Source: Myxococcales bacterium
GTDB lineage: Bacteria; Myxococcota_A; Polyangia; Polyangiales; Ga0077539
NCBI GenBank assembly: GCA_016793325.1
Contig: JAEUKI010000060.1
Location: 186,001-250,000, forward strand
Direction: 5' to 3'
Length of the DNA: 64,000 bases
Shown: one piece after another, positions 18,801-26,373 of the stretch
Numbering within the stretch: the stretch's first letter is position 1
How the letters are laid out: the number at the start of each line of letters is the position of its first letter
The notes under the pieces: generated by a model
Seen by the model: only the letters and a program-made list of their open reading frames with translations
Databases searched by the model: none
What the model was told of the DNA's origin: nothing
Made by a program: the position numbers and the translations under genes

Positions 18801-21138
18801 CACGGCGACGCGGCGCTTCTCGGCCATCAGCGACTTCATCGCGGGACAGAGTGCGACCAGCGCCGCGTGGGCGCCTTCGCTCGTCGCGCAAGCGACCGGC
18901 GCGGCCAACGCCGCGCGCGCCGCGTGGACCGCGCAGGCCACGCGGCGATACGCGCAGCAGCTCACCGCCACCGAGCAGACGAACCGAATCAACGCAGCGC
19001 TCTTGATTTATGGTGCGCAGATCACGGGATACTGCGGCGCGCCTGCGGGGCTCGCGACGCCGACCGTGGTCGACGGATGGACCAACTTCAACGCAAGCCG
19101 CTGCTTCTACGAGGAGAAGCCCGAGTGCGCGGTGGACCGCGCTGCGCTCGATCGGGCGATCACCACGCAGCACGCGAGGGCGCGATTCTGCATCGCTGCT
19201 GCGGCGAACACCGCGGTGGCCGCGCTGCCGATGGGAGCGGGACGGCGCGTCCCGCGCTTTGCAGACAGCGGGCTCGACGCGGTGATGGCGCTCTGCCGCG
19301 ACAACGTCGAGGTCGCCGACGGCTGCGGCCCTGGCGGAGCGCGCTGCGTCCGCTGCGTGATGAGCCCGTCCGGCCCCTCTGGCCCCGCGACCATCGCGGC
19401 CCTCACGGAGATCTCCGACTTCGACGCGCTCACAGAGACCCAGAAGTTCGACATTCACCGGCGATGCTCGGCGCTCTCTCCCGTGGGCGAGAGCTCGCTC
19501 CCGAGCGCGGCGACCCTCCCCAACAGCCCGCTCGATCGCGCCGATTGCTATCGAGGTTCGCTCGGAGAACGCGCGCTCGGCGTCCGTCGCGCGCGAGACG
19601 GAGTCGAGGCGGCGCGCGCGCGCTTGATCGAGCGCCGCGAGTCCTACGACATCGCCATGCGGAGCTGCTACCTCCGTCGCGAGGGCGACATGCGGATCCT
19701 CGCGTCGAGCCGTCGACACGAAGCGCACATGCGCACGCTCCGCGAAGGGCAGCTCGCAGCGGACCTCGTGAAGATCGCCGCGGACGCGACAAACGACTGC
19801 CTGAGCTCGGGGATCCTCGGGTTTCTTCCGCCCGATCCCGTCGCGTGCGGCCTCGGCTACACGGCGGCGGCGGCCGAGGCGACGTCGCGAGGACTCGAGT
19901 TCGAGATGCAGAACCTCCGCGCGCAGCACGACCTCAAGGTGATGGGCCTCGAGTCGCGGACGGATTTTCGTGTGTGCGCGAGCGACGCCGAGCAGCACCT
20001 CGTCGGGATGAACACCGCGGCGATCGAGCTCCGTCAGGCGCAGCTCGAAGCAGAGCAGTTGAGCCTCGAGCTCGTCAACGCGATCGGCGGCGCCGAGGAC
20101 ATCTTCTTCGAGAGCCAGCGCGTCGTCGCGGGGCTTCGCGCGGCCGCAGCGGTGCGCATGCCCGACGTGGACCTGTGGGTCGACGAGTCGATCGAGACGT
20201 ACGTTCGCGCGATGCGCCAAGCGCGGAGGGCGACGTACCTCGCGGTGCGCGCGGTCGAGTACGAGTATCAAACGTCGCTGGACCTTCGCGCGCGGGTCCT
20301 CGCGGCGACGACGCCGACCGAGCTCGCCTCGGCGCTGAGTGACCTTCAAGCGACCGCGGCGACGAGGAGCATCAGCGGGAGGCGGCCGTCGTCGCTGCTC
20401 ACGGTGCTCAGCCTTCGCGACGACGTGCTCCAGCTCGCGGATGTGCGCGGCGACAATCCCGCGCTCGCGAACCTCTCGCCGGCCGAGCGGCTTCGGACGC
20501 TCCTGCGAGACGCGCGCTACGCGGTGTACGACGAGCGCGGGGTGTATGCGGGACAGCGAGTTCCCTTCAGGCTCGCGCCGCTGGGCGCGATGGGGCTCGG
20601 CGATGTGCGCGGCGTGCCGCTCTACGCGACGACCGACTGCGCCGAGCGCGTTTGGAGCGTCAACGCGTCGATCCTGGGGTCGTCGTCGCTCTATCGAGGG
20701 AGCGGGACGACCTTCGCGCGCGTCGACTTGTTGAAGAGCAACTCGTTCTTCAGCCAGTGGTGCAGCCCGTCGCGGGACGGGACCGCGTTTCAGCACGCGT
20801 CTGTCCAACCCGAGCGCAATCTCTTCAGAGACCCGCAGTTCGGGGTCGCGCCCGGCGTCGGCGGATCGACCGGCGTCGGAAACACGAGCCGCTCGGAGAC
20901 CCGCGCGCGCATCCGCGCGTACTTCAACGTCTCGCGCGCGGACTTCGAGCAGACGATGTACGCCAACGGCGAGAGCTCGGAGATGGCGGCGCGCGGGCTG
21001 TTCGGCGAGTACGCGCTGTTCATTCCTGCTGCGCAGATTTCGCAGCGAATGCCAGACGGGACGTACTCGAACGGCCTCGACCTCGACGCGGTCGACGACA
21101 TCTTGCTCCGGCTCGATTACGTCTCGGTCGCCCGCTGA
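15817..21138 (+). CDS. Very large predicted lipoprotein (1773 aa)
   Basis: The protein has a lipoprotein signal ending LLAAWGC (Cys48 from this start). An Asp/Ser/Ala-rich linker follows, then a short Cys-rich EGF/dickkopf-like region (CLADEHCPCGAHCELGRC and a second copy) and a beta-rich region (about 140-560). From about 600 onwards it is mostly alpha-helical, with scattered cysteine pairs and long charged helices around 1280-1500 that may form coiled coils. The C-terminal 250 residues are again globular. No catalytic motif was recognised. It is probably anchored in the outer membrane. The start is uncertain: GTG 15817 is used, while GTG 15847 or 15862 would give a more usual signal length. 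The gene is single-frame throughout with no sign of breakage. Its divergent neighbour is the histidine kinase, a possible but unproven regulator. Confidence 0.75.
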   Translation: MPREWPIVGRVEASTVAHTFALSTRRRRSSLRTLQRAFGAWLLAAWGCAGTPTPSDTGSSDASSDALRDDAGPDGATSDGAVAACRDPAALASQRRCLADEHCPCGAHCELGRCVATCRADSECAAQERCDRFGRCRPAVDTSLTAPPASTTSGRVELSARRVTIARAGATTSFVLRARGAVSVARVAADPGTEVRCESAASFATECTISAMADGTSRSVEVRASATRPDDNASTDVRVYVGSAMDVVAVEPAPAAAAPPRFAGVYSGTATLNGTAYDSATPPLADVSTKLVLPIRASVFGTSSDGTLRIDDVLRGIAPDGALIGAITADATQPRVSFPAFVLYAGRLATSAPTEVVATPLVAPMIIEQSPGATGAIQFDLTLRHDGNTQGARSLFTRFRVRLDRVGDLPAGASAPSVPASVERTITTSGFVSTPWEEAASAALAPFEDFAQDSTIAGAVRSPLGESLHPTNNRSVAACRFDLSEAARALTTRRWRDAESTAPVDLATYDPASDTTATTSNPSASLALLAAITPASTTAAPFAQLSERGARIIATAAPGSTIPCEITGQTTALRVVGVCGTFGGARSFSFRTIDRCAAIAAQTGCVPEPTSGPLGSNTMTVDATLVSGNGACTATGSVPLRITRVCRLQTQLRCGELYSCLPRNAAPTIDSLASGQATGPTLNAITGDLACDNGRTIATPANASPAASVQALLPLCFSEIQRLQQAIPTITTSNGAALATLLGTTSCYDSVRALLALGWALHPARRVAAGTPVANDERSASHAHRLLQQWFETRTFVLRESVQRARLPAAIAGAAANSGPPARDALRQSLDGWELLTHPRFASAIARLPDAVVERPDHRASLGITMGLSPAHPHGVGVSVSMLELLALQLRSLSDLVETAALETGDRALLADVSRALRLAQIVHSVTETLYQRALASAASASRTLAWAARYRSARESAQSALRQLVDRSAILAAGQNPLGINDDDLPLYFFGDEATATRRFSAISDFIAGQSATSAAWAPSLVAQATGAANAARAAWTAQATRRYAQQLTATEQTNRINAALLIYGAQITGYCGAPAGLATPTVVDGWTNFNASRCFYEEKPECAVDRAALDRAITTQHARARFCIAAAANTAVAALPMGAGRRVPRFADSGLDAVMALCRDNVEVADGCGPGGARCVRCVMSPSGPSGPATIAALTEISDFDALTETQKFDIHRRCSALSPVGESSLPSAATLPNSPLDRADCYRGSLGERALGVRRARDGVEAARARLIERRESYDIAMRSCYLRREGDMRILASSRRHEAHMRTLREGQLAADLVKIAADATNDCLSSGILGFLPPDPVACGLGYTAAAAEATSRGLEFEMQNLRAQHDLKVMGLESRTDFRVCASDAEQHLVGMNTAAIELRQAQLEAEQLSLELVNAIGGAEDIFFESQRVVAGLRAAAAVRMPDVDLWVDESIETYVRAMRQARRATYLAVRAVEYEYQTSLDLRARVLAATTPTELASALSDLQATAATRSISGRRPSSLLTVLSLRDDVLQLADVRGDNPALANLSPAERLRTLLRDARYAVYDERGVYAGQRVPFRLAPLGAMGLGDVRGVPLYATTDCAERVWSVNASILGSSSLYRGSGTTFARVDLLKSNSFFSQWCSPSRDGTAFQHASVQPERNLFRDPQFGVAPGVGGSTGVGNTSRSETRARIRAYFNVSRADFEQTMYANGESSEMAARGLFGEYALFIPAAQISQRMPDGTYSNGLDLDAVDDILLRLDYVSVAR

Positions 21139-21326
21139 GCAGCGGGCGCGCGAACCGGGCGCGACGCGCCCGAGACGACGGGTGACGCCTCGAAGCAATC
21201 TCGCGCGGACCGCAGCGAATCAAGGGAGAAAGCTCGACGCTCGCGCGCGCGAAAGTCGAGACGTCGGACTCCGATGAGGGCGCAAATCGCGGGCGTGTTG
21301 TTGTCGGTGCGAGGGTCGGCGTGGTA

Positions 21327-21342
21327 CCGAGCCGCGGCTCGG
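21327..21342. promoter_or_regulatory. 16-bp perfect palindrome upstream of transketolase
   Basis: The palindrome (half-site CCGAGCCG) lies 37 bp before the start codon at 21380, in a 240-bp gap. It could be an operator or an mRNA hairpin. In DNA this GC-rich, chance palindromes are common, so confidence is low. Confidence 0.2.
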
Positions 21343-21379
21343 AGCTGATCGCTCTCTCACTGCCAAGGAGACCAACTCG

Positions 21380-22222
21380 ATGTCCGCGACGTCCAGACCA
21401 GAGACCGTCGCCATGCTCACGAAGATGACTCGTGAGATGCGCGCGACGATCCTCTCGATGATCACGCAGGCCGGCAGCGGCCACCCGGGAGGCTCTCTCT
21501 CGGCGATCGACTTCATCGCCGCGCTGTTTTTCACGCGCTTGAAGCACGACCCGAAGAACCCGTCGTGGGCCGACCGCGATCGGTTCATTCTGTCGAAGGG
21601 GCACGCGGTCCCGGCGCTGTACGTGACGCTGGCCAAGCGCGGGTACTTCGACGAGTCGCAGCTCATGACGCTGCGCCAGCTCGGGTCGCCGCTGCAGGGA
21701 CACCCCGTCAATCGCTTCATGGTCGCGTGCGAAGCCCCCACGGGCTCGCTCGGTCAGGGCCTGTCGGTCGCGCAGGGCATCGCCCTCGCCGCGAAGCTCG
21801 ACAAGAAGAGCTACTCGACGTTTTGCCTCATGGGCGACGGCGAGATCCAAGAGGGACAAGTGTGGGAGGCCGCGATGAGCGCGAGCAAATTCGCGCTCGA
21901 CAACCTCGTCGCGATCGTCGACTGGAACGGCGGGCAAATCGACGGGTCGATTACCGAGGTGATGCCGTCGCTCGAGCCCGTGGTCGCGAAGTTTCAAGCG
22001 TTCGGCTGGGACGTCAAAGAGATCGACGGCCACAATTTCGACGCGATCCTCGACGCCATCGCGTGGGCCGATGAGCGCGGAGGAAAGCCGAAGTGCATCG
22101 TCGCCCGCACGGTCAAGGGCAAGGGCGTCTCGTTCGTCGAGCACCCGACCAAGTATCACGGCGCAGCGCTCACGAAGGACGAGCTCGCCAAGGCGCACGC
22201 AGAGCTGAAGGAGGCGAAGTGA
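21380..22222 (+). CDS. Transketolase, N-terminal (TPP-binding) subunit
   Basis: This 280-residue protein is the N-terminal half of a split transketolase. It has the substrate-site segment SGHPGGSLSAIDF, the catalytic-loop SKGHAVPALY and the thiamine diphosphate/Mg motif GDGEIQEGQVWEA followed by a conserved Asn (VDWNGGQ). It transfers two-carbon ketol units in the pentose phosphate pathway together with the C-terminal subunit encoded immediately downstream. AAGGAG lies nine bases before the ATG. Its TGA overlaps the next ATG by one base, so the subunits are made stoichiometrically. Single-chain transketolases are about 650 residues; the two halves here total 596. Confidence 0.93.
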   Translation: MSATSRPETVAMLTKMTREMRATILSMITQAGSGHPGGSLSAIDFIAALFFTRLKHDPKNPSWADRDRFILSKGHAVPALYVTLAKRGYFDESQLMTLRQLGSPLQGHPVNRFMVACEAPTGSLGQGLSVAQGIALAAKLDKKSYSTFCLMGDGEIQEGQVWEAAMSASKFALDNLVAIVDWNGGQIDGSITEVMPSLEPVVAKFQAFGWDVKEIDGHNFDAILDAIAWADERGGKPKCIVARTVKGKGVSFVEHPTKYHGAALTKDELAKAHAELKEAK

Positions 22223-23172
22223 TGTCCGGTCAAACGACGGTCAAGCCGATCGCGACGCGACAGGCATTTGGTGAGGCGCTCGCCGCAGTGGGCGTCGAGC
22301 ACAACGAAGTAGTCGTGCTCGACGCGGACCTGTCGAAGAGCACCAAGAGCGAGCTGTTCGCGAAGAAGTGCCCCGATCGGTTCATTCAGATGGGCATCGC
22401 CGAGCAGAACATGCTGGGCGTCGCGGCGGGGCTGGCGCTGTCGGGCAAGGTTCCGTTCGCGTGCTCGTTTGCGTGCTTCATCGCGGGCCGCTTCGAGACG
22501 ATCAAGATCTCGGTGGCCTACGCCGGAGCGCGCGTGCGCGTAGTCGGAACGCACGCCGGCGTCGGCATCGGCGAAGACGGCTACTCGCAGATGGGCCTCG
22601 AGGACGTCGGGCTGATGCGCACGCTGCCCGAGATGGTGGTGCTGCAGCCCTGCGACGACGTCGAGACCGCGGCGATGGTCCGCTGGCTCGTGACGGACTG
22701 CACGCAGCCCGCATACCTGCGACTGACCAGGCAAAACCTCCGCCGTCTGCACGCAGACGGCTGGACGTGGACGCCCGGCAAGCTCGACGTCCTCCGCGAA
22801 GGAACGGACGTCGCCATCATCGCCAGCGGCGGCCCCGTGATGAACGCGATGGACGCGGCCGAAGCGCTCGCGAAAGAGGGCAAGTCCGTCGCGGTCGCCA
22901 ACCTCTCGAGCATCAAGCCGCTCGATCGCGCGGGCATCGAAGCGCTCGCCAAGAAGGTGAAGGTCATCGTCACGGTCGAGGATCACAACGTGATCGGCGG
23001 CATCGGTTCTGCGGTCGCCGAGGTCGTCGCAGAGACGGGCGGCGCGCGCGTTCACCGCCACGGGGTGCTCGACGTGTTCGGTGAGTCGGGGACGCCCGAG
23101 TCGCTCTACGAGAAGCACCGGCTCGACGCCAAGGGCATCGCCGAGGTCGTCCGCGAGCAGCTCGCGCGCTGA
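22222..23172 (+). CDS. Transketolase, C-terminal (pyrimidine-binding) subunit
   Basis: This 316-residue partner of the preceding gene supplies the pyrimidine-binding and C-terminal domains. It contains DADLSKSTKS, the catalytic-Glu segment GIAEQNMLGVAAGLALSGKV, and the region THAGVGIGEDGYSQMGLEDV, ending in a typical transketolase C-terminal fold (VTVEDHNVIGGIGSAVAEVV). The ATG at 22222 shares a base with the upstream stop, and GGAGG sits just before it. DXS-like proteins share this fold, but the pairing with an N-terminal transketolase subunit is diagnostic. It ends 20 bp before a convergent gene. Confidence 0.92.
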   Translation: MSGQTTVKPIATRQAFGEALAAVGVEHNEVVVLDADLSKSTKSELFAKKCPDRFIQMGIAEQNMLGVAAGLALSGKVPFACSFACFIAGRFETIKISVAYAGARVRVVGTHAGVGIGEDGYSQMGLEDVGLMRTLPEMVVLQPCDDVETAAMVRWLVTDCTQPAYLRLTRQNLRRLHADGWTWTPGKLDVLREGTDVAIIASGGPVMNAMDAAEALAKEGKSVAVANLSSIKPLDRAGIEALAKKVKVIVTVEDHNVIGGIGSAVAEVVAETGGARVHRHGVLDVFGESGTPESLYEKHRLDAKGIAEVVREQLAR

Positions 23173-23191
23173 GCCGATCGCGCGTCGCGCA

Positions 23192-23869
23192 TCAGCGATC
23201 GAAGAAGAACAAACACACGCGAGCGGGCGCGAGGATGATGGGGTAGCCGCCGCGCGCGTAGCACTCGAGCAGGGTCGCGAAGGGGTTGCACCCGAGCGAC
23301 GCGTGCGGTTCGACGAACTGCCAACGCACGCCGTGCATCACGTCGACGCTCGCGTTGTTCAAGAACCACTGCCGCACGTCGCGCGCGTTGCCGTCGGTGT
23401 CATCGCGTGGGAGCCGAAGTTCGGGCGCTGGCGTCCTCCAGATACACGAACCGTTGAGCGCGATGAACAGCGCGGCGTTTGGCGCGATGTTGGGCGCGGC
23501 GAACGGCAAGAGATCTTGCTCGTCGAAGCCGTGCACGATGCCGTGGATCCGCTCCGCGAGCTTGGGCGGTCCGTAGCGCCAATCGTACGCGTTGGGTCTT
23601 CGGACGTTGGCGCACATCGCGCGAAACTGATCGAGCCCACCGAACTCGACGTCGAGCTCGAGCGCGCGCCTCGGGTACATCGTGTCGTCGGCCCAGGGCT
23701 CGAGCAGCGCCCAGTAGCGATCGAAGAGCGCGACGGCGGCGGCGATCGACCCCGTGTCCGGAGGAACAAACCAGTCGATCTCGTTCAGCATCGCCAGCAT
23801 CGAGCGCACGGGCTTCGTCGCTGCTCCGAGCTCGATCCGCCACGCGTCCAGCCGCGGGGTGCCCCTCAC
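23192..23869 (-). CDS. Unknown protein, coupled to the preceding gene
   Basis: This predicted 225-residue protein is rich in Trp and aromatic residues (NEIDWFVPPDTGSIAAAVAL, FDRYWALLEPWADDTMYPRR) with no transmembrane segment or known motif. Its start is taken as the GTG overlapping the stop of the upstream gene in a GTGA arrangement. The open frame runs far upstream of this point but there translates as Arg-rich, low-complexity sequence antisense or out of frame to the neighbour, so it is not used. The pair looks like a coupled two-gene unit. The sequence suggests a soluble globular protein; function unknown. Confidence 0.65.
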   Translation of the reverse strand: MRGTPRLDAWRIELGAATKPVRSMLAMLNEIDWFVPPDTGSIAAAVALFDRYWALLEPWADDTMYPRRALELDVEFGGLDQFRAMCANVRRPNAYDWRYGPPKLAERIHGIVHGFDEQDLLPFAAPNIAPNAALFIALNGSCIWRTPAPELRLPRDDTDGNARDVRQWFLNNASVDVMHGVRWQFVEPHASLGCNPFATLLECYARGGYPIILAPARVCLFFFDR

Positions 23870-24246
23870 AGCGCGAACTCCGCGAGCAGCTCCGTGGCGC
23901 AGCGCGGTCGCGCACGGACGATGGCGATGGCTCCGTCGTGGCACTCGACGAGGCCGATGTGCGAGATCGCCGACCCGACGACCCACTGTCCCTCGACGCG
24001 CGACGATCCGCTGGCAGCGCCGAGGTCGAACAAGAGCCCCGACGGGATCTCGTCGGCCACGGCGTCCGCGAGCGCGCGAATCGCTGAAGAAAAGCTCAAC
24101 ACCCGCGGGGGCTCGCTCGCCGACGACTCGAATCGTCGTCGCGCGGCCGCGAGGATCCTGGCGTCTCTCGCGCTCATTCTTCGTCCCTCGACGAGCTCCC
24201 GAAGGTCGTCGTGGAGCGCCGCTCGGAGCTCGTGCCCGCGCTGCAT
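23866..24246 (-). CDS. Small unknown protein, first gene of a coupled pair
   Basis: This 126-residue protein has a helical N-terminus (MQRGHELRAALHDDLRELVE) and a second half resembling a roadblock/profilin-like strand pattern (GQWVVGSAISHIGLVECHDG). That resemblance is only a visual impression. The ATG at 24246 was chosen; the frame is open to a TTG at 24300. Its stop overlaps the GTG of the next gene. It is divergent from the WYL regulator (104-bp gap), which might control it, though no operator was recognised. Confidence 0.6.
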   Translation of the reverse strand: MQRGHELRAALHDDLRELVEGRRMSARDARILAAARRRFESSASEPPRVLSFSSAIRALADAVADEIPSGLLFDLGAASGSSRVEGQWVVGSAISHIGLVECHDGAIAIVRARPRCATELLAEFAL

Positions 24247-24350
24247 CGTCACTCGCAGAGCGTAGCGCAGGCGGTCGCGACGACGAGTTCGACACTTCAA
24301 CTCGTGCCCCCTTTACGCGGCAAACGAACACGGACATAGTTCGTCCCGCG

Positions 24351-25391
24351 ATGGTTCGTCGCTCGACACCCGGTCGTCCGACCGGAAAGTACACGCAGGC
24401 GGTGCGGCTCTTTCAGTTGTTTCACCGCCTCGAAAACTCCCCCGAGGGCGTTCGCATCGACGACCTCGCGCGCGAGCTCGACGTGACGCCGCGCTCGGTG
24501 CGTCGCGATCTCAAGGCGCTGCAAGGCGCAGAGATCGAGCTCGAGGCCGTGGACAACGAGGGCGAGCGCCGCGTGCGCCTCGCGCGAACGGGCAAGAGCA
24601 CCGAGCCGATCCGCATGACGCGGTTTCAGCGCTACTCGCTCGCGGCGGTGCGTCGCGCGTTCGACGTGCTCGAAGGGACGCCGTTTCACGACGACCTCTC
24701 GCAGCTGTTCGCGAAGCTCGCGCAGGGCAACGCCGCGGACCCCAACGCGGCCAACGAGGGCCTGGCCGAGCGCTTCGTGTATATCCCCGACGCGCCGAAG
24801 AACTACAAGAAGTTCAAGGACCAGCTCTACGAGATCTACGACGGCGTGCTGCGCTCGCTCACGCTGTCGTTTCTCTACGACGGCGGAACGACGATGGGCA
24901 TGCGACGGCTCGAGCCGTACTGCCTCGTGCTCTATCGCAACGGCCTCTACCTCGTCGGCAAGGACGTCGCGAAGAAGGAGTTTCGAACGTTCGCCGTCGA
25001 GCGCATGCGCCGCGTACGCGCGCTCCCGCAGGCGCCGTTTACGCGCGATCCGATGTTCGACCCGAGCAAGCTGTTCGACGGAGCGTTCGGGCTCATCGCG
25101 GGAGGCGACCGCCACAAAGTCGTGGTCGAGTTCGAGCCGCGGGTCTCGACGTGGATCGAAGAGCGCGAGTGGCATCCCTCGCAGAAGGTCACGCGCCAGG
25201 TCGACGGCGGCGTGACGATCGAGTTCGATGTGGCGCTGTCCGAAGAGCTCGTCGCGTGGGTGCTCCGCTGGGGCGCGAGCGCGCGCGTAATCGAGCCCGC
25301 CGCGCTCATCGAGCGCATTCGCAAAGAGTTCACGCGAGCGGCGGGGCAGTACGGCGAAGGCGCAGCGGCCGCGAGCACCGCGGCGAACTGA
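24351..25391 (+). CDS. HTH/WYL-domain transcriptional regulator
   Basis: This 346-residue protein has an N-terminal winged helix-turn-helix (about 15-70; VRIDDLARELDVTPRSVRRD) followed by a WYL domain (about 150-250) and a C-terminal WCX-like region. The WYL domain contains YEIYDGVLRSLTLSFLYDGG and the PYCLVLYRNGLYLVGKD core, and WCX-like sequence ends ELVAWVLRWGASARVIEPAA. WYL regulators sense ligands such as nucleic acids or nucleotides and occur near DNA-damage and defence genes as well as in ordinary loci. Here the neighbours (an unknown gene pair upstream, a patatin-like hydrolase convergent 10 bp downstream) give no clear pathway. The ATG at 24351 is the first in the conserved region. 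Confidence 0.9.
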   Translation: MVRRSTPGRPTGKYTQAVRLFQLFHRLENSPEGVRIDDLARELDVTPRSVRRDLKALQGAEIELEAVDNEGERRVRLARTGKSTEPIRMTRFQRYSLAAVRRAFDVLEGTPFHDDLSQLFAKLAQGNAADPNAANEGLAERFVYIPDAPKNYKKFKDQLYEIYDGVLRSLTLSFLYDGGTTMGMRRLEPYCLVLYRNGLYLVGKDVAKKEFRTFAVERMRRVRALPQAPFTRDPMFDPSKLFDGAFGLIAGGDRHKVVVEFEPRVSTWIEEREWHPSQKVTRQVDGGVTIEFDVALSEELVAWVLRWGASARVIEPAALIERIRKEFTRAAGQYGEGAAAASTAAN

Positions 25392-25400
25392 GCGGGGCGC

Positions 25401-26198
25401 TCACAACACGACCCTCGCGACGCCGTCGGTCACGCGTTGGTCGAGCGCTCGCTTGGCGCCCGAGCGCGCGGCCTCGAACGCGCGCCGCCCTTCGTGCAAA
25501 CGAAAGGGCCCCGTGCGCGGGACGCCGTCGATCACGAGCGCGACGAGCCCCTCGCGCTTCGGGGGAACGAGCGCGGGATCCTGCGTCGATCGCCACGGGG
25601 ATCGCGACGACAAGTGATGGTGCAACACGCGCGCGCTCGACGAAACGCCGACGAGCCCCGGCCGATCGAGGATCCCTCCGTCGAGCAGCACCCTGCCCTC
25701 GTGGCGCACGGGCTGAAAGAGCACGGGCAGCGCGCAGGACGCATGAATCGCGGGCGCGAGCGCGCCCTGGTCGAGCACCACGGTTCGACGCGTTCGAACG
25801 TCGAACACGCTGAGCGCGAGCGGCGCGCGGCACTCGGCGAACGTTCGCGCGGGCAACAGCCCCTCGAGCTTCTCGCGAAAGAGTCGTCCGCGAAGGAGCC
25901 CTGCGCCGAGCGCGGGGTCCCAGAAGTCCTCGCGCTGCAAGCGCAAGAGCTCGTCGCGCTGGGCAGCGGCGGACATTCCAGCGGCCCACATTCCCGCGAC
26001 GAGGGCGCCGGCGCTCGAGCCCGCGAGCGCAGACGGTAACAGGCCCTCGTCTTCGAGCACGGTGAGCGCGCCGCAGTGCGCGAAGAACCCGAAGAACCCC
26101 GAGGACATCGCCAGAGTGAACGGCGATTCAGCGAGCCATTCGCGGAGCGTGATCGACACGATGGGGGCCGAGCGTACAAGCGCCGCGCCGCGGTTCAT
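25401..26198 (-). CDS. Patatin-like phospholipase family hydrolase
   Basis: This 265-residue protein has the patatin Ser-Asp dyad layout: a nucleophile elbow GSSAG (Ser62), an upstream oxyanion-hole region (SSGFFGFFAHCG, a variant of the usual Gly-rich motif) and the DGG motif with Asp173 (VLLDGGILD). Family members hydrolyse acyl esters of lipids. No signal peptide is seen. The start at 26198 lacks a clear Shine-Dalgarno site, and a later start near residue 30 is possible. No CD-NTase gene lies nearby, so there is no support for a CBASS effector role. It is convergent with the WYL regulator. Confidence 0.82.
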   Translation of the reverse strand: MNRGAALVRSAPIVSITLREWLAESPFTLAMSSGFFGFFAHCGALTVLEDEGLLPSALAGSSAGALVAGMWAAGMSAAAQRDELLRLQREDFWDPALGAGLLRGRLFREKLEGLLPARTFAECRAPLALSVFDVRTRRTVVLDQGALAPAIHASCALPVLFQPVRHEGRVLLDGGILDRPGLVGVSSSARVLHHHLSSRSPWRSTQDPALVPPKREGLVALVIDGVPRTGPFRLHEGRRAFEAARSGAKRALDQRVTDGVARVVL

Positions 26199-26224
26199 CG
26201 GAAGAAAGTGCGCCTACGAAGCCC

Positions 26225-26287
26225 CAGCCACTTGGTGGCGAGCAGCCAGCCACCAGTGGCGAGCAGCCAGCCACTTGGTGGCGTGGC
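26225..26287. repeat. Three tandem units of 20-22 bp
   Basis: Three imperfect head-to-tail copies (26225-26246, 26247-26267, 26268-26287) begin with CAGCCAC and contain GGCGAGC or GGCGTGG. Each also holds a small self-complementary core (CCACTTGGTGG or CCACCAGTGG). They lie between the patatin gene and the truncated B-gene remnant, exactly where the rest of that gene appears to be missing. Confidence 0.75.
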
Positions 26288-26316
26288 CGGTCACCAGCGG
26301 TAGCAGTCACGAACGC

Positions 26317-26373
26317 TCACGGCGCGAGCCCTCGAGGTGGCGAGGCGCGACGTTGTTCGCCATTCGATTTCAT
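26317..26373 (-). pseudogene. Remnant of a second beta-propeller (B) gene, 18 codons
   Basis: At the end of the A1 gene the same ATGA overlap occurs as at the A2/B2 junction. The frame that starts there begins Met-Lys-Ser-Asn-Gly-Glu, like the Met-Lys-Ser-Ser-Gly-Glu start of B2, but it stops after 18 codons. I infer that an A-B pair was duplicated and this B copy was lost except for its first bases. Alternatively, the similarity may be confined to the conserved overlap signal. It probably encodes nothing functional. Confidence 0.5.

Noticed and set aside
18700..21198. 832-codon open frame antisense to the giant lipoprotein
   Set aside because: Its composition is low-complexity Arg/Ala/Asp and it has no start signal. 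The plus-strand frame shows a lipobox and consistent hydrophobic patterning.
23870..24394. N-terminal extension of the gene ending at 23192
   Set aside because: The extension translates to an Arg-rich stretch overlapping a plausible gene in another frame. A GTGA overlap gives a natural start at 23869.
24351..26198. Defence island (WYL regulator plus patatin-like CBASS effector)
   Set aside because: No CD-NTase, nuclease, methylase or other defence gene is adjacent. Both families are common outside defence.
26225..26287. CRISPR-like or attachment-site repeat
   Set aside because: There are only three short contiguous units, without spacers, integrase or tRNA gene.
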